DNA of 64,000 bases. It comes from Larus michahellis. Its lineage: Eukaryota; Chordata; Aves; Charadriiformes; Laridae. Both the position numbers and the translations under genes were made by a program. Positions 12,901 to 25,935 of the stretch are shown here, piece after piece. The notes beneath the pieces are model-generated. The model was not told where the DNA came from, ran no database searches, and saw nothing but the letters and a program-made list of their open reading frames with translations. The DNA lies in the NCBI RefSeq assembly GCF_964199755.1, contig NC_133901.1:45105418-45169417 (forward strand). The letters run 5' to 3'. The first letter of the stretch is position 1, and every line of letters begins with the position of its first letter.

Positions 12901-15900
12901 GATCATTGAAAACGCAAACATTTTCTTTGCAGAAATCTTAAATATTTTTAAAAACAGCAATTGATGGTGTTCAGAGTATCGGGATAACCTACAAGTAGAA
13001 GATATATAAACTACAAGTAGCAGATATAACATTTCCACTGCTTATAATATTGTCTCCTTGACTGTTGGAAAATGGTTAACCTATATCAGAGTGCTTGGAG
13101 CACTTAAAACACCTACCAGTGAAGAAACATTTAACCCTTCAGACCTAAGTGGTCTGTACTTTTTGAAAAAGCGATGGGAGATCCAAAGGATTGATTTTGT
13201 ATTTAGGGATTTGGGTTGGTCTTTTTGAAGATGTGCTGAAAACATCCATTTCTGAGGCTTGGGAGTTTTACTGGAAATCCCAATGGAACTACACATTTGG
13301 ACAATTTCATAGAAAATCTGGTTGTCCATATTGAGTCTTTTTATTTATTTATTTTTCTCAGCACAGCAAAAATGACGAATGAAAAAATAGGCTTCATCTC
13401 CCATACCTTGGCAACAATGTGAGCAGTGATCACTATAACATCAGCAATGACATTTGCTACAATTTTGCTCTTTGTATAGCATGACATTTGATGTAGACCA
13501 GTAATAGGTTTTATAGCAATTTTGTTTTTTACTTCCTCCATCTCCCTGTTCTGTTCAGGTCACAGTTCAGTATATGCAGGAGAATGGAGCAGTCATCCCG
13601 GTGCGTGTTCACACCATTGTGATATCTGTGCAGCATGATGAAACCATTTCATTGGAGGATATGCGCAGAACCCTGAAGGATCGTGTGATCCAAGCTGTTG
13701 TCCCTGCAAAATACTTGGATGAGAAAACTATTTATCACCTTCAACCTAGCGGACGTTTTGTTATTGGAGGGCCTCAGGTTTGTGTTGTATCATTTTGGTG
13801 CTTTTATCAACTTGCCTTTGTCACTGGGTGTGTGTCTTAAAATAAATGCTCAGCTTTTTGGCATGCCTGTCCTAGGGAGTAAAAAGCAAGCCGCAGTTGT
13901 GGGGGAAGCACTTTGTGTGCCAAAGTAACCTCTGAGGGCATGGTTGTATCACACGTGTTGTGACTAGGCAGGCAAGTTGAGCAGAATCTTATGTTGCATG
14001 TGGAATGTACAGCTCTGGGTTTCCTTAAGCTCTCCCAACTACAGCACTGAGAGAGACATGCAATCCTTTCTCATGAAAAGCACTCTTTACAAAGAGATGG
14101 ACAAGAGAAGGTTTACTTCTCTTACAGTGAACCTGGTTTTCAGGTCCGTATAGCTCACACTGTTCTGCCTGACACCAATGAGAGCTGAAGGTGTTCATCT
14201 GTTCTGAAAATCAGCCCCTAACAGGCTTCTCATGGTACAAAAATAAATGTTGCTTTTGCTTTATCTAGGCAATGGAGGACCTGGGATTTATAATTTGATC
14301 ACAGAAGTCAGGCAGAACTTCCACTCTCTGTAGGATCAGGACTTCTGAGGTTTAGTTTTTGGAAAGAAATTCACCATTTCCAAAGTTTTAGTCTTCAGTT
14401 CACTATCACAGCAAAACTTCAAAGCTCCTTCCTGAAATGAAGTCAAATTTTACAGCAAATCCAAGTAGATATTGTTTTTCCTTTGCTGTTCAAGTTCATT
14501 AATTTACTGAAATTTCCCAGAATTATTTCTAAGGTGCTGTGTCTTTTTGACATTAGTGCCACGGAATAAGTAGGAAGGTGATGAGATGAATCATTATAAT
14601 AATGATTATACAATCATTGACATCCTAGACTATGGACAAATGGAGAGGCAAACTTGAGCTTTAACTTGGAGCAAATAAACCAATGCAGCAATCACAGCTA
14701 CGTATAAAAAGAAGGCTACACATATGAAAATTTTCAGGTGTGCACTGAACTGCACCAATTTAAAAATGTAATATAATTGCATTTGGTAAGCCAACTGTGA
14801 ATACCTTTTCTACTCTTTTTGCTTTTTCTACTGTGTATTTCGTATGTTTGCACATACACAGAGGCACGTTGCAGTGTGTGTTTGCAGCTTTTTAAACCTG
14901 GGACAAGTTTACTTAGTATGGGTCAATCTGTCTGTCTGTCCATGGCCTTACAAATGCTATCATCACTTGTGCAATTTACAATAACGTTGCGGCAATCAGA
15001 AAATAACTGTTTCTTTCCTTGTCTTTTACATCTTGAACTTTCTGATTACTTTTTATGAGTATTACTCAGTTTTATTTTTAACAACGCTAGCTATAGAAGG
15101 CATTTTAATCTCCAGTTCAGTTCATCCGAGGAAGACACATGTATTTCACTCGGGACGTTCACCTTATGTTTTTGAGCACTGTAGTACCTTGAATTCTGGC
15201 TATGGCAAAATTAGCAATTCTGCTGCTATCACCATTTTTCGAACAGCAACACCCACTGGTACTATGAAGACATTACAGCTCGTTTCAAAGGTGGCTTCCA
15301 CAGGCCTTACAAATGCATTTGTGCTCTTTCAGCACCTTTAAAATGAGAGGTTTTGGTGTTTGTTTGTTTGTTTTTTTCCCTTTCACCGGTCCATTTCTCT
15401 TCCTGTTACTTGGTTCTGCAGTCAAGTCATGATGGCACATGAGGCATTCTTGTTGCAATTGTCTGTGCCATCAGAAAGTTTTGATTCAAGCAGAAGAGCC
15501 TCAGGAGGACAGGATCCTTTAAATAAGCTCAGCTATCTGCAATTCAGATTTACATTTTGCTGCTTTCTTAGCAGCATGGAACAAACAGTGCCAAAGGTTT
15601 TCTTCTGTGTAGACAAGACACACAGTCTTTCTAAGAAAAACTTTGACTCTCCGCTTGTGTTTGCCATGCAAACGTTCCAGCAGTTGAATTTTACTGACAT
15701 GATATTCCACAGAATTTCAAACCTGCCTGCACAGGTGGAGACTGAATTTCAAATTTGACCATGTTTCCATTCACACTGGAAAGATTAAGCATTTGGTAAA
15801 TTGGGAGGGTTAGGCAATTAAACAGGTACTGATCAGCTAGCCAAGATCAAATGAAAATATGAAGTACTTGTGAGGTGCAATCAGGATAGCTGTGTAGGCA

Positions 15901-18381
15901 GCTAGAAGTTTATCTGCACTTCCTTATTTAATATTTTAGAATATTCACAATTTAGAATATTTAGAATATTCACAACAAGTACCTGTTATTAGAAAGAAGT
16001 AATCCTTCTTTCTCAATTACCTGTAACTGCTTACTACTCCATACCTGTTGTGTATAGTTTAAATTAGACTATAAATATTTTGGGATTGAAAATGTGGGGT
16101 TTAGTCCATATTTGTACGACAGTCTCTGTAATGATACCGCACTGGAAGTGTTGGGTGCTTGCTTCCATGTAATCATAGAATCATAGGGTTGGAAGGGACC
16201 TCTGGAGATCATCTGGTCCAACCCCCCCTGCCAGAGCAGGGTCACCTGGAGCAGGTTGCACAGGAACACGTCCAGGCGGGTTTTGAATGTCTCCAGGGTT
16301 GATAAAGTAGCACTGACATACCTTTCAATGGTAAATACAAAAAAGTCATCTACTATTTCATATTCACACAACTTCAGATTTTGACCAAAAGATATGAAAG
16401 CCTGATTATTACTTTTTTAACACTGTAAAACCTGTCAATACTTCCTATATGGCACATAAATTGTTAGCAATATTCTGTATTCAGTTTGGATGTGGTAGAT
16501 ATGTCACTTCTAAACCAAAGTTCCCATATTGTCTGGAATATTTACTTTTGAAATAGGCAGTGCATCTGTAGCTATCTGTGTATAAACCTGTTTACTTGAT
16601 TGCAGTTGTGAATGGCTTGTCCTATGAATCTGGCTTTCAAGAACACTTATAGCCACCGTTGTAGTTTGGTGAGACAAGTTCATTCCTTCATCTTCCCCAC
16701 AGCAATCCATATGTGGTGAAATTACACCTTCTTCTAGCCTTCTGAAGGATGCATAGCATTGTTTGAGACTTATAATAAAATGGATTGTAAAATGGGCGAA
16801 TTCTTTTGCTGATTCAGGGAGATGCTGGTGTTACTGGTCGAAAGATCATTGTGGATACTTATGGTGGCTGGGGAGCCCATGGAGGTGGTGCCTTTTCTGG
16901 CAAAGACTATACGAAGGTGGACCGATCAGCTGCGTATGCAGCCCGTTGGGTGGCCAAGTCTCTTGTGAAAGCTGGGCTCTGTCGCCGTGTTCTGGTTCAG
17001 GTATGGTTTTGCTATGAATGTTGCTTTTCTCAAAAGGATTTTTCCTTTTCAATTTTACCTTGAACACACATTGTATGAGACACTGTAGTAGAAGCAGTCT
17101 TGATCATGACTTGGGGTTGAAGAAAGGAAGACCTTGACGTGCCTGGTTCAAGACCACTGTAATGTCACTAATAGGCTATCGCCTTCTCGAAGCTCAGCCT
17201 TTTCATTTAACTTTCATTTCATTGGCTGTTTTTCTGGACATTTATTGAGCCCTCAACCCTCTGACACCTATCATGGAAATAAACGTGGGGTAACTGGATA
17301 ATGGAAAAGAAAGTTACCAGAGACGTCAGCATAAGTTTTATCTTTTTTTTTTCTGCAAATACAAATTGCACAAATATGGGAAATGGAGGAGATGATGCCT
17401 TTAGTTTTCCTAAGATGGTTCATGAATGAATTCTTTCTTCTGTTGCACACTTTTGGCGACTGGGGTACCGAGTTTATTTGCTGACTATGGTGTCTTTTTT
17501 GCCATAGGTTTCTTATGCCATTGGGGTAGCTCATCCACTATCCATTTCACTGTTCACTTATGGAACTTCCAAAATAACAGAGAAAGAGCTGCTGGACATT
17601 GTGCACAAAAACTTTGATCTTCGGCCTGGAGTCATTGTCAGGTATAGAAACACACAAAAAGGAAAATATCTTGGTGATCACATCCCAGAAATGACTTCCT
17701 GTAAAACCATTAGATGTTACAATGTAAGAGTCAGGCTCTTGAACCAGCATGGGATTGTTCCATGCAGTACAAAAGAGACTTTTCTCTCATTTTGTCATTG
17801 TCAGTCTTCACAGTTGATACTTTTTATGGATTTACCAGTGTGCCGTATCTTTTAAGACAACAGATGTACTTTTCAAGTTTCGTATGAAACATAAACATTT
17901 CATCATCTGGCCTCATATAGTATGTGGAATTTAAATAAAATAAGATAATTTTTTTTATTCCAATAATTTTAGGTTACTTTGCTGTGAAGAAAGATATGCT
18001 TTGTTTTACAAAAGGAATTGAAGGTTATTTCACCTTTTCTGTTAAAATTATTAATTCTCAATAACAACTTTTGCTGTAGCCCTAAAGTACTTCACATTTA
18101 AGTTTTGTTGTCGTTGTTACGGTTCTCCATTGGACATGTTCACTGGTATGCTTGCATCTCCACAATATGCATGCCTGACTAAGGGCATGAAATGGATATC
18201 AACGTCAGGATTTTAATTTTAGTTATCATAAAGTATCTTAATGTGAAAAATTTTCTCTTCTTTTTATTATACACACAGGGATTTGAACCTAAGAAAGCCC
18301 ATTTATCAGAAGACTGCATGTTATGGTCACTTTGGAAGAGAAGAATTCTCGTGGGAGGTGCCTAAAAAGCTTGTGTTTTGA
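939..18381 (+). CDS. MAT1A: S-adenosylmethionine synthase, liver isoform (methionine adenosyltransferase 1A), nine exons
   Basis: The enzyme makes S-adenosylmethionine from methionine and ATP in the cytosol, mainly in liver. Coding exons: 939-1032, 8296-8373, 9244-9366, 11091-11203, 12733-12876, 13559-13777, 16818-17000, 17508-17641 and 18279-18381. All have GT/AG borders and join in frame to 1191 nt, giving 396 residues plus stop, the family's usual length. Visible motifs are GHPDK (29-33, ATP site), GAGDQG (132-137) and GGGAFSGKD (279-287). Cys35, Cys61 and Cys69 of the mammalian liver enzyme are present. The N-terminus ([11 protein letters not shown]) and C-terminus (KLVF) are typical of MAT1A rather than MAT2A. 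Two oddities: residue 121, Cys in rat MAT1A, is Gly here, and residue 125, Asp in the mammalian enzymes I recall, is His. The start is the only ATG giving the conserved N-terminus. Identification is near certain; exon edges are by eye. Confidence 0.97.
4218..4245. repeat. 14-bp exact tandem duplication in MAT1A intron 1
   Basis: Two adjacent exact copies of AATTCAGCTATTCG. A small local duplication with no evident function. Confidence 0.8.
5107..5141 (+). repeat. Interrupted poly-G tract in MAT1A intron 1
   Basis: Runs of 10, 15 and 5 guanines are separated by CGT and TT. The tract can form G-quadruplex structures in principle. It lies in the 7.3 kb first intron, which otherwise shows no exon. 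Confidence 0.85.
5618..5682 (-). mobile_element. Degenerate old retroelement fragment (possible CR1/SINE tail)
   Basis: The phrase 'aatctggtctgacctcaatacacagg', preceded by 'aagaccagaacagacctctcat', resembles an eroded antisense tail of the old sauropsid interspersed repeats. Those typically read 'gatcatctagtctgacctcctgcataacacagg'. Recognised by pattern memory only, and strongly diverged. Confidence 0.3.
16171..16300 (-). mobile_element. CR1 LINE 3' end (antisense) in MAT1A intron 6
   Basis: The segment begins with AATCATAGAATCATAG, the complement of the CR1 terminal octamer-type repeats. It continues with 'ggttggaagggacctctggagatcatctggtccaacccc' and 'agcaggttgcacaggaacacgtccaggcgggtt'. 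This is the familiar avian CR1 3' untranslated end in minus orientation, truncated at its 5' side as most copies are. Confidence 0.9.
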
Positions 18382-19018
18382 CACTATTAATCACCCTTTA
18401 AAAACAGAAAGTAAGAGAAGTTCACTAATGATGAGGATGCTTCCAAAAATCAAATCTGACAGCTTTGTATTCAACAAATGGAAATTTAGATTTTAAATGG
18501 AAAGAAAGAAAAAGATATTTTTCTTGGAAATTGATTTTTTTTTTTTAACCCTCAATGTCTTTCATTATCTAAGATATAAAGGACAGTCTTTTTTAATCAA
18601 TACAAGACAAAAAAAAATACAGTTTACTTTTTATTGCTGCTCTGTTGGTTCTTCTGATAAAGGCAAAGTATGACTCAGGTACGCAAACCAATGGCTGAAC
18701 CTCAAACCTTTCATGGCCAAAGGCGAAGACGACTTTCCCAACTCTGACTAAGGATCAGCAGATCTCTTGCTTCTAATTAGACAATGGGAAATTCTGGGGT
18801 CCAATTTCCTTACTGGAGTTAGCATTGCATACAGCTGGGGGTTGTTTTGATGGGAGAGGGCTGAATATCACAAAACTGTATGTTAGCCTCTTTCGTAGAA
18901 GATGTTGACATATATGTAATATTTAAATTACCTTCACTGTGTGTGTGCTCTTACTATTGTGTTTCAATTACCTGTGGTTTTGAAACATAAGTGTTCTCCT
19001 ATAAAACAACAATCATAG

Positions 19019-19339
19019 AATAAAAAGCTTTTTCCTACCATGTATGTAGAGGTGCCTCTTTTTCCATTTTTTTAATATCGCTGTGTAATGGTCCATCTCA
19101 ACTCGCATTCTTATATTCTTGTAGGATTTTAATTTACCAACATAATTGAATTTCATTAGATTTTGGAATTGTGATATGATTTCATCTTTTACTACGTGTG
19201 GGATCACTCTTTAGTCCTTGTGATTAGTAGAAAAAATATTAGGTTTTTATCTTTAACACTTAGATTTTTCTTATAGAGTAGTCTCTCATAATATTTGCTC
19301 CCAAATGTTAGGTTTGATGTAATTTTGGAATAAAATAAA
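19019..19339 (+). other. MAT1A: Candidate MAT1A polyadenylation signals
   Basis: AATAAA occurs at 19019-19024 and again as an overlapping pair at 19329-19334 and 19334-19339. These would give 3' untranslated regions of roughly 0.65 and 0.95 kb after the stop at 18379-18381. Use of either signal is inferred. Confidence 0.5.
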
Positions 19340-19344
19340 GTGCG

Positions 19345-21640
19345 TAGAAATAATTGCAAAACATCAACAAATATATATATAGCATGAGATTAAAATTTGG
19401 ACCACTACCTTCTGCAGCAGTCTCTCCCGGAAGAACTAGCCGCTAGATGGCTGTGCGTCCCTCCACGGCTGTGGGAGCAAGCCTGTGCAGAAGCACGTCC
19501 CTGTTTGTGCCAGTTCTTGGCTACTGCCTCTGGGTACCGGTCCCCTGGTACTCCTGGTGGACACAGTGACAGCCGCTCCCTCTGACAGGTCGGGGGGGCT
19601 GGTGTGATGGTGGCTTGGCTGGGATCCACACTGAGGACAAGGAGGTGTCTGTGCTCACGTGCTGTATTGTCCTATAAAGTGGCAAACTGCTTTTTGCAAA
19701 GGACTGTGGATTACTCTCAGGTTTATTTAAACTGTGAGGGTTTATCCTCTGTGACCAGTTTTGTTGTCAATCAAGGATGAACTTAGTCCTGCCATACAAG
19801 GGTTACCTGGGTGTGGCCCCCAAGACTCACTTAATCCTAGCATTGTGGTTTAAGCAGCATCCTGTTATATCTTCTACACTGGAGAAATGCTGCCACCCCA
19901 TGTTTCTCTCCTAACTACATTCCTTTGTACAGTGTTGTCCAAACAGATGTTGAAGTGGAAAGAGCGTGCCCAACTGTGATGATCAGCAAAGAAAAGCTGC
20001 CATTCATTCCCTTCCAAGTATGTCACAAACACGACTTCAAGCTGTTCAAGCCAGAAGTTGCTCCACTTTATTAACATGCTTAATAAAAGTGCTATTAATG
20101 GTGCTAATGTGCTACATGTACTGTGTAAATTGAGATGAACAAGCAGTAGGTTTGCACATAGCTCCTGATCTCTCAATGATTTATAGTATTAATCAATGGC
20201 CCTCCTTGGACACCTGAATACATTTTGGCAGGAAAATACGTTAAAGTCCATCCGCATCTTAAAGAATGTATTGGCAAAAAATTCCCAGGGACTATTTTCC
20301 CAGCTGCATATTGCTCATCGTACAAGGAAAAAGATTGTTGTGTGTGTCAGCCTCAAAAATGTAAACTGTTTGCAACCTGGTCCTATTGGTCTGCCCAGAA
20401 ACATAAACCTTGGCCTTCATTATTAAAGACTTGTTTTGCTAATGAACTTTTACCAGCCAGTAATGTATACAAAGGCATTTTACTAACACCATTCATGCTG
20501 CCACAGAACTGTTTTGTGGAAGTGTTGCAGCCCCACACACACCTGTTTAGCAAGTCATCCCTGAGATGGCATGAGCCCGTTGTTCATGTGGTGGAGGCCT
20601 CACCGTGGGCTTCACTTCTTCAGGATCTCCTGGCCGTAATGTGTGATACTGCAACTCGCAGAAGCAAGCGAATGAAAAAAATAAATAAAAAGAAACCTGA
20701 AAAAGCACCGTATAAATATATGTCTTGCATAAGGGAACATGAAAGCAGAATGTCTCTGTCTCAACTGTCTGCAGACAAAACAAACAGTTCTGCTCTGGGG
20801 GTGGCAGTAACAGCTGTGACAGGGTTTGCTGGCAAGGGAGCATGTGTCGGGCGGGTTTGGTGGGCCGGTGAGGCCAGCGCGGGGACTTGGCAGTGGCCGG
20901 CGTGCCACAGGCTCTTGGGCCCTGACTCTGAAATCTGCAGTTTACAGGCTGAGGTCAGTCGGTCACACCCCCAGCACCTGAGCGTTATCTGGATAATTGG
21001 ATTCATCTGCTTGTAAATGTATAAGGTAGAAATGGTTGAACTTTTGTGGCAATTTTCCTAGCTGTTCAGCCTCTCCCATGAATGGATATAAGCCTATGAG
21101 TTTTCTGACACCGTGAAAAAAGCGCCCCAAGACCACAAATAGAAATACTATGCAGCTGCTGATACAATATACACACAGAGAGCAGGGGGTGATAGAACCC
21201 ACACGCTGAAAGCAGGTTCATGTTCTAGGACTCTTTTTTTGTGTGTGGTTTGTTGTTTTTTTTTCCTTTTCATTTTTTCCCTTTTCTGCTGCTGTTACTG
21301 CGTTGTTTATTCTGTATTTAATAACTCAGAATCTTGGAATTGGAAACTATAACTTGCTCTCCTTACCAAGTAGCAAAACTGGATGCTACAGGATGCAGAG
21401 CACATCCTCTTGGTCCAAATCTCTTTAGCCATCATTTGATGCTCTGAGGTTTCTCTTGGACCATGATGTACAGTGTCGAGCCCTGCAGGTAAGGCGTACT
21501 TATGTTTTCTGTATGAATGTATGTCTGCGTGCGAGCGAGAGACAGACAGGCAAACACAGACAGATGGGTGGGCAGGGAGAGAGCAAGAGCCTGCAGGAGT
21601 GTGCATACACCAAACATGTTTACAGTAAACCAGTTAATCT
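19345..21640. other. Intergenic stretch between MAT1A and the sushi-like gene
   Basis: No exon I can support. There are GC-richer islands at about 19.4-19.6 and 20.8-20.95 kb. A 263-codon open frame at 20225-21016 has no family motif, signal peptide or convincing splice context. The last few hundred bases before 21.9 kb become GC-richer and may include the promoter of the next gene. Confidence 0.4.
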
Positions 21641-21922
21641 GAAAATGTCCCGGTGGGGCTGGCAGCAGCAGGGCAGCCAGACTGCCTCAGCACGATAAGG
21701 AGAAACCTCCCCTCGCCCTTCCTGAGCCATGCTGGCAAACTCTCCACTGGCTTCCCAGCAAGTTGGGCAATATGTGCATCCCCTTATCACAGCGCTGCCC
21801 CGGGACGAGGCACCCTGTCACCAACTCGCGACCCGCAGCCCGGCAGCTTCGTGCCCGACTCCAGTGCCTCAGCTCTTCGGCTCCACAAGCAAGTAACGAG
21901 CCCTTGGTCTCCTGCAGAAAAA

Positions 21923-24900
21923 ATGCTGTTCAATCCCTGCCTGCTCTGGAAAACACTATTTTTTGTAAGTTTAGCAGTGCTTCTTGCAGGTAAGATATTG
22001 CTGTTCTTGAATAGGACTAACAATTTTTTAAAGAGTGGCTGTCTTAGAGAAATGAAGTATCCCACTTGGGAACCCAGCCCCGGGTGGACACAAACAGATG
22101 ATCACATTGCTAACTGTTTAGAATAAGTCAATATTTGCCCAGTTTATTCACATTTGATCCTTGGTTGCCTCAGGGATACGAGGTAGCGCTAGGACCGCAG
22201 CATAGTGGCACAACTCCCATAAACAAGTAGCGTTATGCGGTATTTGGGGTTTGCTCATGTGTCGGGAGGGATTATTTACCAGCTATGTACCTGCTGCTCT
22301 TTGTCTTTTAGCTTTTACTGAAATCGGAGCTTTCGCCAGTCCAGACGAATGTGAAAGTGCAACCATAGATGATGTGAATGAGAGTATTGAGGTAAGAGGC
22401 TGGCCCTGCCTTGCAGGCACCTTCCGTGGTGTTGGGGTGGCCCAGCCCCATCTGCCACCGCCCCGGGGTATCGCTCTGCCAGTGCCTGGTGTCAAAGAGA
22501 AGTACATGGAGGGGAGGGGAATGAGATGGAAAGGCACAAAAAGATTAATGTCATTTGACCTGCCATGTACTTGGCCCTGCTACTGAGAGTCAAATTAAGA
22601 AAAAAACACATCCTTATAGATGTATTTTCCAGTTTTGCTTTGCCCCAACTACATAAAGTGGTTTGAACATAAACAGTTACGTCTTTTGCCTTACATGCAT
22701 ATTGTTGTTTTCAATCCCACTTTCAAAAATTAAGTGCTAAATGTTTTAACTACAAATAAAGAGAGTCAACTGAAAGCCTGTGTTTTACGAGTTAGTGCCC
22801 CTGTCTCCTCTATGCTCGGCATATCATAAGGGAGCGACCAGACAGTGACCCTGAACATGGCAGAAATGGTAAAGAACTACCAGGACGAAGCCTATAAAAA
22901 AATTTTGACACATGGTCGAGACAACAGCAATACAGACCTAACAGCTGGAGGTGGGTCCACTATCAACATGCGCTGTGAACTTCTGCCTGGAGCGCCGTCC
23001 TCATCACACGGGGGCAGAAAAAAAGGCTGAGGGCAGCACTTCCCGAGGAGATTTTCTCCCAGCGTTTGACATTTTTTCTCCCCCCGAGACTTGAATTACG
23101 TTATTTTCTTTGTGTGACTGATGCCCATCACCTTCAACAACGTTTCTGTAAGCTTCAGGCTGAGAAGCAGAGTTAGCCGTTGCTGGCTAGTGCTTCAGCA
23201 GCCGCCACCAAAAACTGGACTTGTTTTCTTGCACCTGTGTAAGATCAAAGTAACTGGTGTCTGTTAGGACATTGTGTTTGGTCATGGGGTTTACTACAGC
23301 TCTGCATTGTCCACACATGGTCACACACATATACACACACACAAAGTCTGCAAGATAACAATAACAAACCAATGTTCGGTATAGAAAGATGATACATACT
23401 GTTGTTTACAAAGGCATCTTTTCATATATATAGGAAAAAAAATCCCACCCCCATACCAGTCATCCCTCTTGAACTCAATATAATGGAAAAACCCTACCTA
23501 GCCACTGTTTTCAAAAACATTGTGGGGAAATTAGTGTTACGTAAAGCTATATAATTTTCAAGATGGTTCTTGTTCTGCATTTTTAAAAAGCAAAGGAAAA
23601 AATGTTTGACCACTTTCATAAATTAATTCTAAGGCCTTTTCTCTTCAACTTAGCCTTTTTCTCCCCTAACTCCATAGAAATATTCAAAATGCTTTCATGA
23701 AATGATGACCAAGGGTGAAAAAGCTTCAATCAATTTCCTTGCCTGGAGGCTGCAAGAAGCACTTGATCTCCTGCGCCCTGTTCAAGAGAAATGTGAGGCC
23801 CCTCCTGCACCGATGCTCCTCTTTGCTGGCTGTTGGACAAAGTGGCAGTGGAGAAGCTCTAAGAAAATTTCTTTAAGTGTCTGCATTTCTTGAGGCGGGG
23901 TGGGGGGGGTGGAAATAAGATAAAAGATATGTTAGCAACAAGCCAGAAAGCCAGGGCGTTTAACCACTGTGCTGGCAGGTGTCTGGGAGGCACCAGCGCC
24001 TGGGGTGCCACCATCCTGCAGCCCAGCTGCCGATGCTGAGCAGCAGCCCAGAGCCGCAGGGGGAGCAGGGCTGCTCTGCCCTCCGGCAACTGCTTCCGTG
24101 GTGTCTGCGAACAGGCACTTCAGTCATCGTCTACCAAGCAATTTGGGTAGTTTTTGACACAGTAGTACCGAGTTGGCTGTGCTGCGAATGCAAATACCAC
24201 TTTTAAAGTGTAACTGAGGCTGACAGGGACTCCGTTGTCACAGTAACAAGTGATGGAAAAATTCGGTGTTGCCAAGAAAAACATAAATGGTTTTAAAGAT
24301 GCTTACTTTGACCAAGTCAGCTAGTGGGGGCACTTACCACCCATGCCCAGGTCCTTGAGTATGCCTGTGGTTTGCTTGGGAAGGGGAGACTTGTATACTC
24401 ACTTTCATTCTGATGTGTTGTTTTTTCTTTTTTTCTTTCTTTCTTTCTTTTTTTTTTTTAATCCACTGGGAAGTTTGCAAGCAGCTCCCTCCATGCCCGC
24501 CCCCACCAGCCCCTCGCAATGGCGGGCTGGTGTGTGTCACCATTGGCAATGCTCAGTACTGCAAACCCATGTGCAACAAGGTAATAGTCATGGTTTACTG
24601 CTGCTGTATTGCTGACACCAGTCATTAATTTACAAGTGTTTATTGTGTAATGCATAATTTTCCTTGTTATACTTTTTTCTTTTTCTTTTTTTCTTTTGGG
24701 CAGGGAGAAGTTGTAGTGTTTGTATTGACCTTCACTGGCTGAATGTTTTGTCATCTTACAGTTACCATGATGTAGCCTAAGACAGCGTGTGTTTGTTTTT
24801 TCCCTATTTGTGTTTCCCAAGGGTTATGACTTTCAGTTCCTCAGAAGAAGCAGGCTGTATGAAGTATGTGGCAATGCCACCGGGTTCTCCTGGACAACGC

Positions 24901-25935
24901 AGCTTGTTGGGGGAAAGGCACTGGCTGTTTGTAACCGTGAGTGTTTCTCAGACACATATGGTCGCAGGGACGGGAGGCTCAGTCTGTTAGGTTTAGAAAA
25001 AGGAGGAAAGAAAAGTTTCTCTTTTCTTGGTATATGGGACACTGTGAGAGTGGACAAACTGCCGAACCAGAAATCATGTCAGTTTTAAAATTACCACAAA
25101 GGCCTGGGCTGGTGAGCTTTCAGCTTGGCATAGCAAATATGACATGTATGCAACGTTTGTGGGAAGATGCACTTTTTAAAAAAAAAACAGTAAATAAGTA
25201 TCATCTCACCACAAACCTTACCTTGCACAAGGGCTGTGTGCCCCGCTGGGAAGATCTTGCAACAGTACTTGCAGAACCTCAGCAAAATTGGCCACCACTT
25301 GCACTATTCTGTGCGCGTACATACCATGAAAGCCAGGTGCTGGCCCCCAGCCAGCGCTGCTGCCGTTTTCATGTGGCAGCCCAAGGGTTTTAAGGCTGCT
25401 CCCATTGCGCCCCGTGGACAATCAGTGACCTGAAACAGGCTGTCTGACTCCGTTGTTATTGCCTTAATTTAAAAATAAATGTGTGTATACATACACAAAA
25501 AGGCCAGCCTATCTCTCCTATGGTTAATGGAAAATATTTTACTGTTGACAGTGCCCTGTTGCTAGAGTAGTTGTTTCCCAAGGTTTACCAAAAGCAATCC
25601 TGTAGGCACTTTTACTCCAAGTTGAAGTCTTTAGTCTGGAAAACGAGAATGCCGGCGCTTGTTTAAAGATGAGGACAAAGGTATGCTAATTCAGCTGTTT
25701 TTAGTTAGTTAGTTAGTTTTTGTTGTTGTTATTTTTGATCTTTCCAGCCTCTGAGATCGCCATCAGTGGAGCTGAATCTGCCTATTTCCCTACCAACAGC
25801 ACCTGTTTGCACACACTAGCCTTCACCGAAACTCAGACAGAGCAGCTAAACGTCTTCCTCAAAGAACTTGGTGAGAAAGGCATTGACGGCTCCAACCGTG
25901 ACAAGGAGGCTGATTGTGTCATTTGCGGTTACTAG
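21923..25935 (+). CDS. Small secreted cysteine-rich protein with one sushi/CCP-like module, unrecognised family
   Basis: Five exons join in frame: 21923-21989, 22312-22391, 24482-24580, 24822-24936 and 25748-25935, giving 182 residues. A hydrophobic signal peptide (MLFNPCLLW..., cleavage likely near Ala31) leads to an acidic linker with Cys36. A sushi-like module follows (54-119): CPPPP..NGG, MCNKGYDF, a W at 106 and cysteines at 54, 80, 98 and 119 in the usual 1-3/2-4 places. An extra close pair, Cys67 and Cys76, is unusual for a CCP. The last 60 residues form a separate region with Cys140, Cys177 and Cys180, ending CVICGY. Sequons are N45-E-S, N100-A-T and N137-S-T. The start was chosen because it opens the signal peptide and has A at -3. 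The frame stays open upstream to 21653, so a longer N-terminus is possible. All junctions are GT/AG with compatible phases (1, 0, 0, 1). I cannot name the gene; extracellular binding or innate immunity are only guesses. Confidence 0.75.
24421..24460 (+). repeat. Pyrimidine (CTTT/T)n tract before exon 3 of the sushi-like gene
   Basis: A long T-rich run with CTTT repeats lies just upstream of the acceptor at 24480-24481. It serves as the polypyrimidine tract, and its simple repeat nature makes its length likely to vary. Confidence 0.8.

Noticed and set aside
20225..21016. Longest + strand open frame (263 codons)
   Set aside because: No family motif, signal peptide or membrane segment; splice context is unconvincing and overlapping frames exist on the other strand.
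21653..21922. In-frame 90-codon N-terminal extension of the sushi-like gene
   Set aside because: It would bury the clear signal peptide; composition looks like GC-rich 5' flank. Not strictly excluded.
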